Below are positions 8,169 to 16,684 of a DNA stretch of 64,000 nt, piece by piece. The stretch is from an uncultured Lachnospiraceae bacterium. GTDB taxonomy: Bacteria > Bacillota > Clostridia > Lachnospirales > Lachnospiraceae. The notes under the pieces were generated by a model. It saw only the letters and a list, made by a program, of their open reading frames with translations. It did not search any database and was not told where the DNA came from. Each line of letters starts with the position of its first letter. The first letter of the stretch is position 1. Made by a program: the position numbers and the translations under genes. The stretch lies in contig CAMOWK010000010.1 of the NCBI GenBank assembly GCA_946628415.1, positions 28,353 through 92,352 on the forward strand, in the 5' to 3' direction.

Positions 8169-8666
8169 TTAATCTTCCCCGTCAAATGAAACTGACTTCG
8201 CCCATTTCTTAATATACTTTTTAAATGAACCGTACGCTTCTTTATAACAAGCGAATCTTACAACCCAGTAATCCTCGCCATTCTCATAGAAACTTATAAG
8301 ATAAGCATATTCAGTACCGCCGAGTTTTTCACTTGTTTCTATATAATAGTAATTCTTCTTTTCCACTATCTCGGTAGACTGGTCTATTCCATTTGCTTCC
8401 ATAAATACATGTACATAGTCAATAAGGGAATCCGTCTCCTCATCGCCAGTCATTTCCAGATCGGCTGATGAAGTCTTAGTTCCGAGAACCGCAACATCCG
8501 GTCCTTCATAATAGAAAGCAGCCTCTTCATTATTCTTTTTCACAAAGTCATCGGTAAGCGTGATGGTAAGTTCATCACTTCTAAATTCCTTTGACTTCCC
8601 ACAGCCTGAAAGCGAAAGCAACATCACAAATATAAGTAATGCAGCCGTTAATCTTTTTATTTTCAT
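8169..8666 (-). CDS. Small lipoprotein of unknown function
   Basis: A 165-residue protein with a classical lipoprotein signal: positive KIKR, a hydrophobic stretch, and the lipobox LSGC near residue 22. It would be lipid-anchored on the outer face of the membrane. The mature part is a mixed alpha/beta globule without a family motif I recognise. It ends three bases before the polysaccharide-export permease gene, so it may be co-expressed with the exporter. Confidence 0.75.
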   Translation of the reverse strand: MKIKRLTAALLIFVMLLSLSGCGKSKEFRSDELTITLTDDFVKKNNEEAAFYYEGPDVAVLGTKTSSADLEMTGDEETDSLIDYVHVFMEANGIDQSTEIVEKKNYYYIETSEKLGGTEYAYLISFYENGEDYWVVRFACYKEAYGSFKKYIKKWAKSVSFDGED

Positions 8667-8713
8667 ATATAAATAATCCTCTCATATAAAAAGATGTATA
8701 TTAAGTAGCGGTT

Positions 8714-10420
8714 TTAATCCGGATACATATTCTTAATCTTTTCTATCTCTTCAACAGAATCATTCAATGCATCTATGATGACAGGGTCAAAATGTGTTCC
8801 CTTTTCTTCATTAATAATACTCATTGCCTTTTCTATCGGGTATCCATCCTTATATGGTCTTTTTGAAAGAAGCGCATCAAGCACATCCGCAACAGCCATT
8901 ATCCTTGCCGAAAGAGGAATAGCTTCCCCGGATATTCTTTCAGGATATCCCTTCTCGCTTCCATCCCACCACTCATGATGGTATGTAGCTATATCTATAG
9001 CCATCTGAAAATACTCAGTATTCACAATATTGATTGATGCATTAAGAAGCATGTCGCGTCCCATGGTTGTATGAGTCTTGATCACTTCATATTCCTCATC
9101 ATTTAAGCGCCCCGGCTTATTAAGTATGGTATCGGATATCTTAATCTTACCTATATCATGAAGCGGAGCCGCTATATATATCCTTCTGATGTAATCATCA
9201 TCAATAATATCTGTATATTTACCTGTATCTTTAAGTTTTTTTGCCAGAAGAGCTGAATATTCAGCAGTTCTCTTTACATGATGTCCGGTCGTAATATCCC
9301 TGCTTTCAACAACATCCGCAAGTGTAGTTATAATGCTCACCTGAAGTTTTTGTATAGTTTCAGACTGTTCATTTGTCGTATCTATATATTCATCAATTTC
9401 CGAAACCGTCTTGCACATAGCAAGATAAAGTTCTTCAATTTCATTTTCAGTAGTAATATTGAGCGCTTTAAGATTCGCAACCGACTCATCTCTTCCGTCA
9501 CTGTCATCGTATGCAAAGCGGCTCATCTCTTTTGTCATCTTATAAAGCGGACTGACAAGTGTTCTGTTTGCTAATATCATTGTAAATGAAACGATGCATA
9601 AAAGAAGCCCGAACATCGTAGAAAAAAGCTTTATACAGAACAGTATCACATCTCTTCTGATCGACCCTAGTTCCGCTTCGGTAAGAGTCTTTCCGACAGT
9701 CATCGTTTCAAAGGTCGTCTTGTAAGATACCAGGAACGCAAGAACACATATAGCAAGCCCGGACATAAACAGAATTATCGTAACTCTTGTTCTAAGCGAT
9801 TTACGTTTATCGTTATTGCTCATTCTGTCATAATAAAGATAGTCCCGTCCTGCCACCATATCGAACTTTTTAATAACGCTTTCAGGAACAAGCTTGACCA
9901 GTAAAAATGCCACCACCAGTGAAATAAGCTTATCAGGTAATTCTATGCAGAAATCTGCAAGAATCTGTGACAGAAGAATCGGAAAACCCGCATTATGTAT
10001 GGATGTTGCAATGGGTGCGGCAACATTGTCAGCAATATTCATATCGAACAGGACATATCCAAGCACTGAACACGGGATACTAAGTATAAGATAAAACGGA
10101 ATAAGGCACAGCACTTTAGTTATTTTTTCAAAATAACCTTTATTTGCCGCATAGCCTGCTATAGCAGCTATAAGTACATTTATGGTTCCATAGTAAAAGG
10201 TTGAGGAATCCGAAAGTCCTCCTATCATATTGGTTATAAAGCCAACAAGCATCCCCGGACAAAGTCCACCGACAACAGAAACAAACATCGTACCGATGCT
10301 GTCAAGATAAAGAGGAACTCCCGCGATAGAAGCGGTATCAGCTATCATACGATTAATAAAAACTCCTATGATCACAAGTACTATAGTCTGGTATAGAGTT
10401 TTTGATTTGAATAATTTCAT
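8714..10420 (-). CDS. HD-GYP domain protein with ECF-S-like membrane sensor
   Basis: A probable membrane-bound cyclic-di-GMP phosphodiesterase. The 568 residues divide into an N-terminal bundle of about five to six membrane segments (1-185), which resembles the substrate-binding component of ECF transporters, a further pair of segments flanking a short outside loop (about 210-285), a linker, and an HD-GYP domain (about 350-568). The catalytic residues are intact: HHVKRT, HDIGKI, HHEWWDG and GYP. The HD-GYP signature predicts hydrolysis of c-di-GMP. GGAGG lies six bases before the ATG. It neighbours a GGDEF gene two genes upstream. Confidence 0.88.
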   Translation of the reverse strand: MKLFKSKTLYQTIVLVIIGVFINRMIADTASIAGVPLYLDSIGTMFVSVVGGLCPGMLVGFITNMIGGLSDSSTFYYGTINVLIAAIAGYAANKGYFEKITKVLCLIPFYLILSIPCSVLGYVLFDMNIADNVAAPIATSIHNAGFPILLSQILADFCIELPDKLISLVVAFLLVKLVPESVIKKFDMVAGRDYLYYDRMSNNDKRKSLRTRVTIILFMSGLAICVLAFLVSYKTTFETMTVGKTLTEAELGSIRRDVILFCIKLFSTMFGLLLCIVSFTMILANRTLVSPLYKMTKEMSRFAYDDSDGRDESVANLKALNITTENEIEELYLAMCKTVSEIDEYIDTTNEQSETIQKLQVSIITTLADVVESRDITTGHHVKRTAEYSALLAKKLKDTGKYTDIIDDDYIRRIYIAAPLHDIGKIKISDTILNKPGRLNDEEYEVIKTHTTMGRDMLLNASINIVNTEYFQMAIDIATYHHEWWDGSEKGYPERISGEAIPLSARIMAVADVLDALLSKRPYKDGYPIEKAMSIINEEKGTHFDPVIIDALNDSVEEIEKIKNMYPD

Positions 10421-10460
10421 CCGTCCTCCGATAAGGTATAGGTATTCTTCGGGTACCTAT

Positions 10461-10491
10461 AAAAAGCCGCACGGAGTCTGGTCGTGCGGCT
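10461..10491 (-). terminator. Terminator of ilvE
   Basis: On the minus strand AGCCGCACG and CGTGCGGCT form a perfect 9-bp stem followed by TTTTTA, nine bases past the ilvE stop. A second small hairpin (ATAGGTA/TACCTAT, 10439-10461) abuts it. Confidence 0.9.
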
Positions 10492-10499
10492 TAAATTAA

Positions 10500-11522
10500 T
10501 TACATGATTTCTTTTATCCATCCTTCAGGAGCTTCAATTCTACCCATCTGAATTCCTGTAAGTGTATCATAAAGCTTCTTGGTAACAGGTCCCATATCTT
10601 CCATGCCGCTAGGGAAACATATCTCTTTACCATGGTCGTTGATCTTACCAACCGGTGAAATGACTGCTGCAGTGCCGCAGAGTCCACACTCATCAAATGA
10701 AGGAACTTCTTCAAAGAAGACTTCTCTTTCTTCTACTTCCATACCAAGATAATCCTTTGCAACCACTTCAAGAGATCTTCTTGTTACCGAAGGAAGTATA
10801 CTGTTCGACTTAGGAGTAATGAATTTATTACCCTTGATAAAGATCATGTTAGCTCCACCGGTTTCTTCAACCTTTGTTCTTGAACCCGGATCAAGATACA
10901 TGTTTTCATCAAATCCCTTTGCATGAGCATCAACTATAGCATGAAGACTCATCGCATAGTTAAGACCTGCTTTAATATGACCGGTTCCGTGAGGTGCTGC
11001 CCTGTCGAAGTCACTGACTCTGATTGTTATAGGCTTTGCACCGCCCTTAAAATAAGGGCCAACAGGTGTTGTGAGAATTCTGAACATATATTCTTCTGCA
11101 GGTTTAACACCTATAACAGCATTTGAACCAAACATATAAGGTCTTATATAAAGTGTCGCTCCGGAACCATATGGCGGAACCCATGCTGCATTTGCTTTTA
11201 CTGTCTCAACTACAGCATCTACAAATCTATCTACAGGGAAAACAGGCATTTCAAGTCTCTTTGCCGTATTCTCCATACGTTCAGCATTAAGGTTAGGTCT
11301 GAAAGTAACCACTCTTCCGTCCTCTGTTGTATACGCCTTAAGACCTTCAAAACAGGTCTGCGCATACTGAAGAACACATGCACATTCATTGATCGTAATA
11401 TTATGATCAGATGTAAGCGTTCCTTCATCCCATGCTCCGTTCTTATACATTGAAACATAGCTTTTATCAGTTTCAAGATAAGCGAATCCAAGATTACTCC
11501 AATCGATATTTTTCTTTTCCAT
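10500..11522 (-). CDS. ilvE: Branched-chain amino acid aminotransferase
   Basis: A PLP enzyme interconverting Leu/Ile/Val and their 2-oxo acids with glutamate as amino partner. The 340 residues match the longer fold-type IV branch of this family. Visible landmarks are QTCFEGLKAY (about 53-62), HIKAGLNYAM containing the likely PLP Lys (about 181-190), VEETGGANMIF (about 216-226) and a C-terminal EIMGTxx-like PLP phosphate loop reading CGTAAVISPVG. GGAGATG lies upstream of the ATG. It is monocistronic, with its own terminator. The 89 bases upstream are too short for a T-box leader. Confidence 0.97.
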   Translation of the reverse strand: MEKKNIDWSNLGFAYLETDKSYVSMYKNGAWDEGTLTSDHNITINECACVLQYAQTCFEGLKAYTTEDGRVVTFRPNLNAERMENTAKRLEMPVFPVDRFVDAVVETVKANAAWVPPYGSGATLYIRPYMFGSNAVIGVKPAEEYMFRILTTPVGPYFKGGAKPITIRVSDFDRAAPHGTGHIKAGLNYAMSLHAIVDAHAKGFDENMYLDPGSRTKVEETGGANMIFIKGNKFITPKSNSILPSVTRRSLEVVAKDYLGMEVEEREVFFEEVPSFDECGLCGTAAVISPVGKINDHGKEICFPSGMEDMGPVTKKLYDTLTGIQMGRIEAPEGWIKEIM

Positions 11523-11611
11523 AGCAACATCTCCATTCTGAAAAAACGTTTAGACATGAAGCACAAAACTGCAACACACCTTTATATATTTTACTACCAT
11601 CAAGAATAATG

Positions 11612-13243
11612 TCAAGAATTAGCATCCACTAAAAGTGTTTCATATTTCATATATGAGCTGTTTTCATATTTATGTTTAATTGAATAAAGAGCCTCATCCG
11701 CCATTTTATAAAGAGTTTCTATATCTGTGGCATCATTTGGAAATGTTGCAATTCCTATACACGCCGAAACATGCAGTTCATGCCTTTCACCTTCCCCGTC
11801 ACTTCCCTCAACAGTAGTTTCAATGGGTACATCCATTCTATCGCAAATAAGCTTTGCCATATTCTCTATAGCTGTCTTATTTGAATTACGGAAGATAAGC
11901 AAAAACTCATCTCCACCTATCCTGACTGCGGTACATCTGTCCTGACCGAGATTATTGAGTCTGTTTCCAACTTCCTTTAAGACAACATCTCCAATATCAT
12001 GACCATAGTTATCATTTATCGGTTTAAAATGATTAAGGTCCAGTGAAAAAAGCGTAACAGGATATGCATCCGAATCCCCGATCAGCTTTGCAAGATAATC
12101 AACACCGTATCTTCTGTTATAGAGTCCCGTCAAAACATCTATATTGGAAATATACTCAAGATGAGCATTCATCTGGGTTAGCTCTTTTGTCTTTTCTTCG
12201 ACCATTCTTTCAAGTCTTTGATTTTCACTCTTCTGACTCTCAATCAGCTTTTCCGACAGAATATTTGCCTGAACGGTCTTACACATAACAACATAAGCAA
12301 GTGTAATAGTAATCATATAATAAAAAGCAGTTCCGTCAAATAAATGTATCAAATATAAACCTACTGCCACAAGTGTCAGGATAATCGAATTTATCCAATA
12401 CATTTTACCAAAATGAGCAGATATAAATTTGCTTATCTTACCTTCCTCATCATCTATTCCGGAAAAATCCAGATCCCTTAACCTGATATCGGAAAAACCT
12501 ATGGCGATCATTCCGATACATAACAGGAAAACTATATCCAGCAATACATTTTCCGGATCTTTTCCCATAAACATATAAAAAGTATATCTAATCTCCAGAG
12601 CATCAAAAAGAAGCAGCATCAAAGTTATAATATAGAACGCCGTTGCATGTTTTTTAGCTCTCGTTATCAGATTAAGTGCAATTATAAAAATCAGCAAGAA
12701 AAGTGTTGCAAACGAGTAAAGCATCGTGACAATTGACTGAGCTGCTATCTCAAAATCATAACCATATTCTGCACTGAAGAATCTTTGTAATATGATAAAT
12801 GAAATGATTGCGATGACAAATGCATCAATAAGCAGCATCTGCAGGCTTATCTTATCAAACCTGTCACGCGCATAAAAAACCACTCCTACAAGAAACATGT
12901 AATCCGGAAGAAGATAAAGATTGTCGGAAATAAAAGCAAGTACACTGTTATCCACAAAGACATGTCCTGCCAGAAACCATAATATGTCCGCAATAAACCA
13001 TATAAATGTACCTATAGCAAACCATCTTGCTACTTTCCAGTATTTACCGATTATATCCTGGGATTTGATATACAGAATCAGACACATAAAAGAAAAGATT
13101 ATGGATACAGCATCATATACTATATCTAAATCCATAAGAGTCGTAACAAGGAAAATGCCCCAAAGAAAAATGATCAGAATCTTAAACAATCTGTTCCATT
13201 TTATTTTATTCTTATCCTGATAAGTCAGGTGAGTCTCATACAT
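11612..13243 (-). CDS. Membrane-bound diguanylate cyclase (GGDEF)
   Basis: Probably makes cyclic di-GMP. Residues 1-330 contain about nine to ten hydrophobic segments, then a coiled-coil linker (EKLIESQKSENQRLERMVEE) and a GGDEF domain with LTGLYNRRYG and RIGGDEF intact. The inhibitory RxxD site normally nine residues before GGDEF is absent (QDRC in its place), so product inhibition may be lost. The start was placed at the ATG 13243; a TTG 18 bases upstream is open, but neither has a clear ribosome binding site. The membrane part may sense an unknown signal. It lies near an HD-GYP gene, but ilvE with its own terminator separates the two. Confidence 0.88.
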   Translation of the reverse strand: MYETHLTYQDKNKIKWNRLFKILIIFLWGIFLVTTLMDLDIVYDAVSIIFSFMCLILYIKSQDIIGKYWKVARWFAIGTFIWFIADILWFLAGHVFVDNSVLAFISDNLYLLPDYMFLVGVVFYARDRFDKISLQMLLIDAFVIAIISFIILQRFFSAEYGYDFEIAAQSIVTMLYSFATLFLLIFIIALNLITRAKKHATAFYIITLMLLLFDALEIRYTFYMFMGKDPENVLLDIVFLLCIGMIAIGFSDIRLRDLDFSGIDDEEGKISKFISAHFGKMYWINSIILTLVAVGLYLIHLFDGTAFYYMITITLAYVVMCKTVQANILSEKLIESQKSENQRLERMVEEKTKELTQMNAHLEYISNIDVLTGLYNRRYGVDYLAKLIGDSDAYPVTLFSLDLNHFKPINDNYGHDIGDVVLKEVGNRLNNLGQDRCTAVRIGGDEFLLIFRNSNKTAIENMAKLICDRMDVPIETTVEGSDGEGERHELHVSACIGIATFPNDATDIETLYKMADEALYSIKHKYENSSYMKYETLLVDANS

Positions 13244-13317
13244 AAATACACCAATTTGCAAATATAATATACATTTTCTGCACTAAATAATTTTAACATC
13301 AAATGCTTTATTACGCA

Positions 13318-14115
13318 TTATTTTTTTACAGATAATTCAACTATTTTATGTACTCTTCCCTTCAGCCAGTCAAAAGACAGGGCAGCCAGAATCACAATAC
13401 TTATCCACTGTGAAACAGAAAGAGCCCCGAAAAATCCCCTTTCCGCATCGCCACGGAATAATTCAAGTATAAATCGAAATGCCGCATACAATAAAAGATA
13501 TATTTTAACGAGTCTTTTACTGTCCCTTTGCCGGTTCCCGTAAATCATGAAAAATATAAATAGCATTATATCAAACAAAGCTTCTAAAGGCTGGGTCGGA
13601 AAAAGCTTCACATCCTTTGGTGCATAAAGTGAATTATGAAAAGTAATACCTATGCCATTATGAATCTCTTTTCCATAGCAGCACCCGACCATCATGCACC
13701 CGATCCGCCCGGCAGCAGCAAAAAGAAGATAACACGGAAGAAGCATAAAACTGTAGTCACTATGTTTAATGTGAAAAAATCTATAAGCGATAAAAGTGAA
13801 AATTATACACCCAATCATACCGCCATAGAATACGAGTCCGCTGAAAATATACTTATAGAGAAAAATGTCTTTATCACTAAAAAGAAGCGGTAAATCCTTT
13901 ATAAATTCCGGAAACACCGTCAGAATGTAAAGTATTTTTGCGCCAAGCAGAGCTCCGAGTATACCTATCACATAAACATATATAGCGTCATCAAAGCTTT
14001 TTTTATTCTTTCTTACCAGTACGAAAAGTATTCCGACACCTAAAAGAAAACCAAAAAGCGTGACGACGCTATATGAACTAAAATTTTTACCAAATAACTT
14101 TATAACCGGGAACAT
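13318..14115 (-). CDS. Prolipoprotein diacylglyceryl transferase family protein (Cys-rich variant)
   Basis: A 265-residue polytopic membrane protein of the Lgt family, which attaches diacylglycerol to the lipobox Cys of prolipoproteins. The signature region reads AGRIGCMMVGCCYGKE (about residues 135-150) in place of the GRxGNFxNxE seen in canonical Lgt, and FRGD is present near the C-terminus (about 219-222). This GCCYG variant is common in anaerobes; whether it is the main Lgt or a specialised paralogue cannot be told here. GAGGATTT precedes the ATG. It follows the zinc-ribbon protein gene after nine bases. Confidence 0.82.
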   Translation of the reverse strand: MFPVIKLFGKNFSSYSVVTLFGFLLGVGILFVLVRKNKKSFDDAIYVYVIGILGALLGAKILYILTVFPEFIKDLPLLFSDKDIFLYKYIFSGLVFYGGMIGCIIFTFIAYRFFHIKHSDYSFMLLPCYLLFAAAGRIGCMMVGCCYGKEIHNGIGITFHNSLYAPKDVKLFPTQPLEALFDIMLFIFFMIYGNRQRDSKRLVKIYLLLYAAFRFILELFRGDAERGFFGALSVSQWISIVILAALSFDWLKGRVHKIVELSVKK

Positions 14116-14124
14116 AAATCCTCA

Positions 14125-14694
14125 TTAAAAATCCAAATACTCTCCGCCAGCTTCCATAAGTGCCGCAAAACATGCCACACATGCGATAGTAACAAGTACG
14201 GTGATTATAACACCTATAAGATTGAGTACAAAACCGGCTGTTCTGATTCCGCCTTTAAAGCCCTGATTCTTGGAAACTATAGAAAGTATAAGACCTACGA
14301 TACCACAAATAGATCCAAGAAAAGCATAAGTCCCGAAGAAAATACATACGAGAGATATAATACCAAGAACGAGGCTGGCTATGGCAGTTCCTCTTCCGGG
14401 CTCGGGAACGCTTGTATTATAAGTTACACCCTGATTATATCCATTCTGAGGATATGCATTTGCAGGATAATTCATATTCTGCTGATAACTTCCCTGATAG
14501 CCGCCCTGCTGCGCGCCGGGATTTACACTTGGCTGTCCGTTCGGGTAGCCGCCCTGCTGAGGCATATTGTAGCTTCCCGAATAATTTACAGGTTTGGCAC
14601 CGCCACTATATCCATTTCCATTTACAGCATTTCCACAGACACTGCAAAACCCATATCCTGCAGGTATCTCACTTCCGCAAAAAAGACATTTCAT
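14125..14694 (-). CDS. Zinc-ribbon membrane protein with Gly/Tyr/Gln-rich linker (DUF4190-like)
   Basis: Function unknown. The 189-residue protein starts with a zinc ribbon (CLFCGSEIPAGYGFCSVCG), continues with a disordered Gly-Asn-Tyr-Gln-Pro region (about 25-95), and ends in two to three membrane segments like DUF4190 proteins (ASLVLGIISLVCIFFG and a second hairpin). The same architecture, with a different sequence, recurs at 16063-16545, so the two genes are paralogues lying about 1.4 kb apart. Such proteins are often annotated as hypothetical membrane proteins; a scaffold or stress role is only a guess. Confidence 0.75.
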   Translation of the reverse strand: MKCLFCGSEIPAGYGFCSVCGNAVNGNGYSGGAKPVNYSGSYNMPQQGGYPNGQPSVNPGAQQGGYQGSYQQNMNYPANAYPQNGYNQGVTYNTSVPEPGRGTAIASLVLGIISLVCIFFGTYAFLGSICGIVGLILSIVSKNQGFKGGIRTAGFVLNLIGVIITVLVTIACVACFAALMEAGGEYLDF

Positions 14695-14712
14695 CCTAAT
14701 AAACCTCCCGTA

Positions 14713-15135
14713 CTACTCATTTGAATCCATGCGGTTAATACAGTACACTTCAATCAAATTAATAATCTCACCAGCTACACTTATCTGCTCTTCCGCCTCT
14801 TCTTTTGTTGCTATATAAAAGTCATCATAATCACTTGCATGTCTTATTTCCTCTGCACCAGCTATTTTTCTTCCTATTTCTCTGGGAAAAACATTCGTCT
14901 TAACATATAATTTATTAAAATTTGATATTGTCTCTCTGTGACTTCTATATGCATTTCCATCTAAAGCATGGATTGATTCAACAGCATGAAAAATAGCATA
15001 ATATGCTCTATTATTAGCCCCTTTATAATCTTTGGCATCAAACAATATCTTTGCAGAATTCAAATCGTTTTTAGCTTTATCAATTCTATATTTTGCCAAA
15101 TCATATCTAGTTCCGATTTCCTCGCTATGCTGCAT
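14713..15135 (-). CDS. HEPN domain protein, likely toxin of an MNT-HEPN pair
   Basis: A 140-residue all-alpha protein of the HEPN family. The motif NNRAYYAIFHAVESI (about residues 42-56) has the Arg and His spacing (R-x6-H) of HEPN ribonucleases. In known HEPN-MNT modules, such as HepT/MntA of Shewanella, the HEPN protein is an RNA-cleaving toxin neutralised by AMP addition from the MNT protein. Here the HEPN gene begins 11 bases inside the end of the MNT gene, so translation is coupled. The toxin role is inferred from context and motif. Confidence 0.85.
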   Translation of the reverse strand: MQHSEEIGTRYDLAKYRIDKAKNDLNSAKILFDAKDYKGANNRAYYAIFHAVESIHALDGNAYRSHRETISNFNKLYVKTNVFPREIGRKIAGAEEIRHASDYDDFYIATKEEAEEQISVAGEIINLIEVYCINRMDSNE

Positions 15136-15457
15136 ATAAAGTTATCCCTTCTTTATTTATATTACTGTAAAACGGATAGTTTTCCTGCCACTTATTAAAA
15201 AATGTTTCACTTTTCGCAATCGGCATTATATCCAAATTCTTTTCCATATTATAATCATAAGTAACATCAGATAGTTGATGCCTGTATGACTTTATTTCAA
15301 CATCGGATATATCAAGCAGAATCATGATATCAATATCAGAGTCTTTTCTGGCATCCCCCCGCGCATAGGATCCGAATAATATAACCTTTTTCATATGATT
15401 ACCATATATTTTTTTTAGCAGTTCAATATATAAAGTTAACTCATCTTTAATATTCAT
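15125..15457 (-). CDS. Minimal nucleotidyltransferase (MNT), likely antitoxin
   Basis: A 110-residue nucleotidyltransferase of the DNA polymerase beta superfamily. The signature LFGSYARGDARKDSDIDIMI (about residues 28-47) holds the GS motif and two catalytic Asp residues of the DxD pair. In characterised systems the MNT protein adds AMP to a Tyr of the HEPN toxin and silences it. The start at 15457 was chosen because GGAG lies about eight bases before it; an upstream ATG at 15505 has no such site. It precedes the HEPN gene and overlaps it. A 36-bp palindrome lies 74 bases upstream. Confidence 0.87.
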   Translation of the reverse strand: MNIKDELTLYIELLKKIYGNHMKKVILFGSYARGDARKDSDIDIMILLDISDVEIKSYRHQLSDVTYDYNMEKNLDIMPIAKSETFFNKWQENYPFYSNINKEGITLYAA

Positions 15458-15530
15458 ATAATTTCTCCAAACCATTAAAGGACATATCATGCGTATGTAC
15501 ATCAATAATAACGCTATAATTAAACAAAAA

Positions 15531-15566
15531 CACTATTCACATTTTAGCATTAAAAGGTGAATAGTG
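15531..15566. promoter_or_regulatory. 36-bp palindrome between the MNT-HEPN pair and the HTH gene
   Basis: CACTATTCAC (15531-15540) and GTGAATAGTG (15557-15566) are perfect 10-bp inverse arms, and the centre TTTTAGCATTAAAA is itself nearly palindromic. It lies 74 bases before the MNT start and 94 before the divergent HTH gene. It could be an operator bound by the HTH protein or by the toxin-antitoxin complex, or a hairpin; a run of six T follows on the plus strand, so a terminator cannot be excluded. Confidence 0.55.
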
Positions 15567-15659
15567 CATTAGTTTTTTGATGGTCTTTTTCTTAACTATA
15601 GTCATTTTCGTAATCATAACCTATATTGTATTTATCACATGTGAAATGAGGATGAATAT

Positions 15660-15878
15660 ATGATATGTTATGCTCCGTTCTGGGAAACACTTAAGAAATC
15701 AAAGGAAACAACATACACACTTATTACCAAGCACCATATCTCCAGTGCTACTATTGATAAACTTCGTAAAGATAAACCTCTAAATACCACTACACTAAAT
15801 GACCTTTGCATTATCCTAAACTGTAACCTGTATGATATAGCCGAATACAGACCAAGCAGCACCGATCAGCGTCTCTAG
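15660..15878 (+). CDS. Small Cro/CI-type HTH regulator
   Basis: A 72-residue DNA-binding protein of the HTH_26/YozG-like group. The HTH core reads TTYTLITKHHISSATIDKLR followed by LNTTTLNDLCIILNC, with the usual YDIAEY at the end. GAGGATGA precedes the ATG by five bases. It diverges from the MNT-HEPN pair and shares with it a 200-base regulatory gap holding the palindrome at 15531-15566. It may control that pair or itself; nothing in the sequence proves the target. Confidence 0.82.
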   Translation: MICYAPFWETLKKSKETTYTLITKHHISSATIDKLRKDKPLNTTTLNDLCIILNCNLYDIAEYRPSSTDQRL

Positions 15879-16016
15879 ATAACAAATCTCTATTCTTATA
15901 TATCTGCCGGGCTGTATAGTCATCTTTGTGACAATACTTCTATGATTATTTGCATATTATAATTTTCTCGGTTGGGTCAAAATGACTCATTAAATATTTA
16001 CTTTTCAAATCAAAAA

Positions 16017-16038
16017 AAGCAACACTTTTTTGTTGCTT
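16017..16038 (+). other. Hairpin in the leader of the zinc-ribbon gene
   Basis: AAGCAACA and TGTTGCTT form a perfect 8-bp stem around CTTTTT, 24 bases before the start at 16063. It may end transcripts from the HTH gene, though the T-run after it is poor, or it may shape the leader of the next gene. Upstream, GTCAAAATGAC is a small palindrome near 15976-15986. Confidence 0.4.
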
Positions 16039-16062
16039 AAAAGAATTTCAGGGAGGTTAATT

Positions 16063-16545
16063 ATGATCTGTCAAAATTGTGGAAGCGAAGTTATGGATGG
16101 TTTAAATGTATGTCCCAGCTGTGGAATGATGATTCAGGCACCTGGATACGGTAACAACCAGCAGCCTTATGGAGCTGCACCTCAGAACAATTATGGTCAG
16201 CCACAGGCACCTTACGGTCAGCCTCAGGGCGGTTACAACCAGCCTATGCAGGGTGGATATCAGCAAGGTCCTTACGGTAACGGAGTTCAGGGAGTTGATC
16301 CTGCAGAAAAAGCTATCAGCACTGCAAAAACACTCGGTATTGTCGCTATAGTTGTAGGACTTCTTTGCAGCCCACTTGTTGGATGGATCTGCGGTGGAAT
16401 CGGTCTTTCAAAGGCAGGAAACGCACCTGCATATCTTGAGGATAAAGCTAAATCAGCTAAGACACTTTGCATAGTAGGAATTGTATGTGCAACAGTTTCA
16501 TTCCTGATTGGAATTATACTTGTGATAGCCGCACAGAATATGTAA
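16063..16545 (+). CDS. Zinc-ribbon membrane protein with Gly/Tyr/Gln-rich linker (paralogue)
   Basis: Function unknown. The 160-residue protein has a zinc ribbon (CQNCGSEVMDGLNVCPSCG), then a low-complexity Gly/Gln/Pro/Tyr segment with PYGQPQ-type repeats (about 30-80), then two membrane segments. It shares its plan with the gene at 14125-14694. The start was placed at ATG 16063 because GGAGGT lies six bases before it; an open ATG at 16030 lacks a site. It is a single gene with a strong terminator behind it. Tail repeats of this sort are prone to phase separation or protein binding, but no role is shown. Confidence 0.78.
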   Translation: MICQNCGSEVMDGLNVCPSCGMMIQAPGYGNNQQPYGAAPQNNYGQPQAPYGQPQGGYNQPMQGGYQQGPYGNGVQGVDPAEKAISTAKTLGIVAIVVGLLCSPLVGWICGGIGLSKAGNAPAYLEDKAKSAKTLCIVGIVCATVSFLIGIILVIAAQNM

Positions 16546-16566
16546 TATATAAAACCATTAAAAATA

Positions 16567-16621
16567 CTGCCATAACAGTCAGTGACAATTATTAGTCAAC
16601 GACTGTTATGGCAGCTTTTTA
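16567..16621 (+). terminator. Strong rho-independent terminator
   Basis: CTGCCATAACAGTC and GACTGTTATGGCAG form a perfect 14-bp stem with a 20-base loop, followed by CTTTTTATTT. It closes the gene at 16063-16545. Confidence 0.92.
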
Positions 16622-16684
16622 TTTGTAAAAAACTAAATATCACATTTCAAAATTTTACTATGTTAATGAAATGGCTCTTAGTTT

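Noticed and set aside
11523..11611. Possible T-box or attenuator in front of ilvE
   Set aside because: The gap is only 89 bases, with no specifier-loop, T-box sequence or terminator pair.
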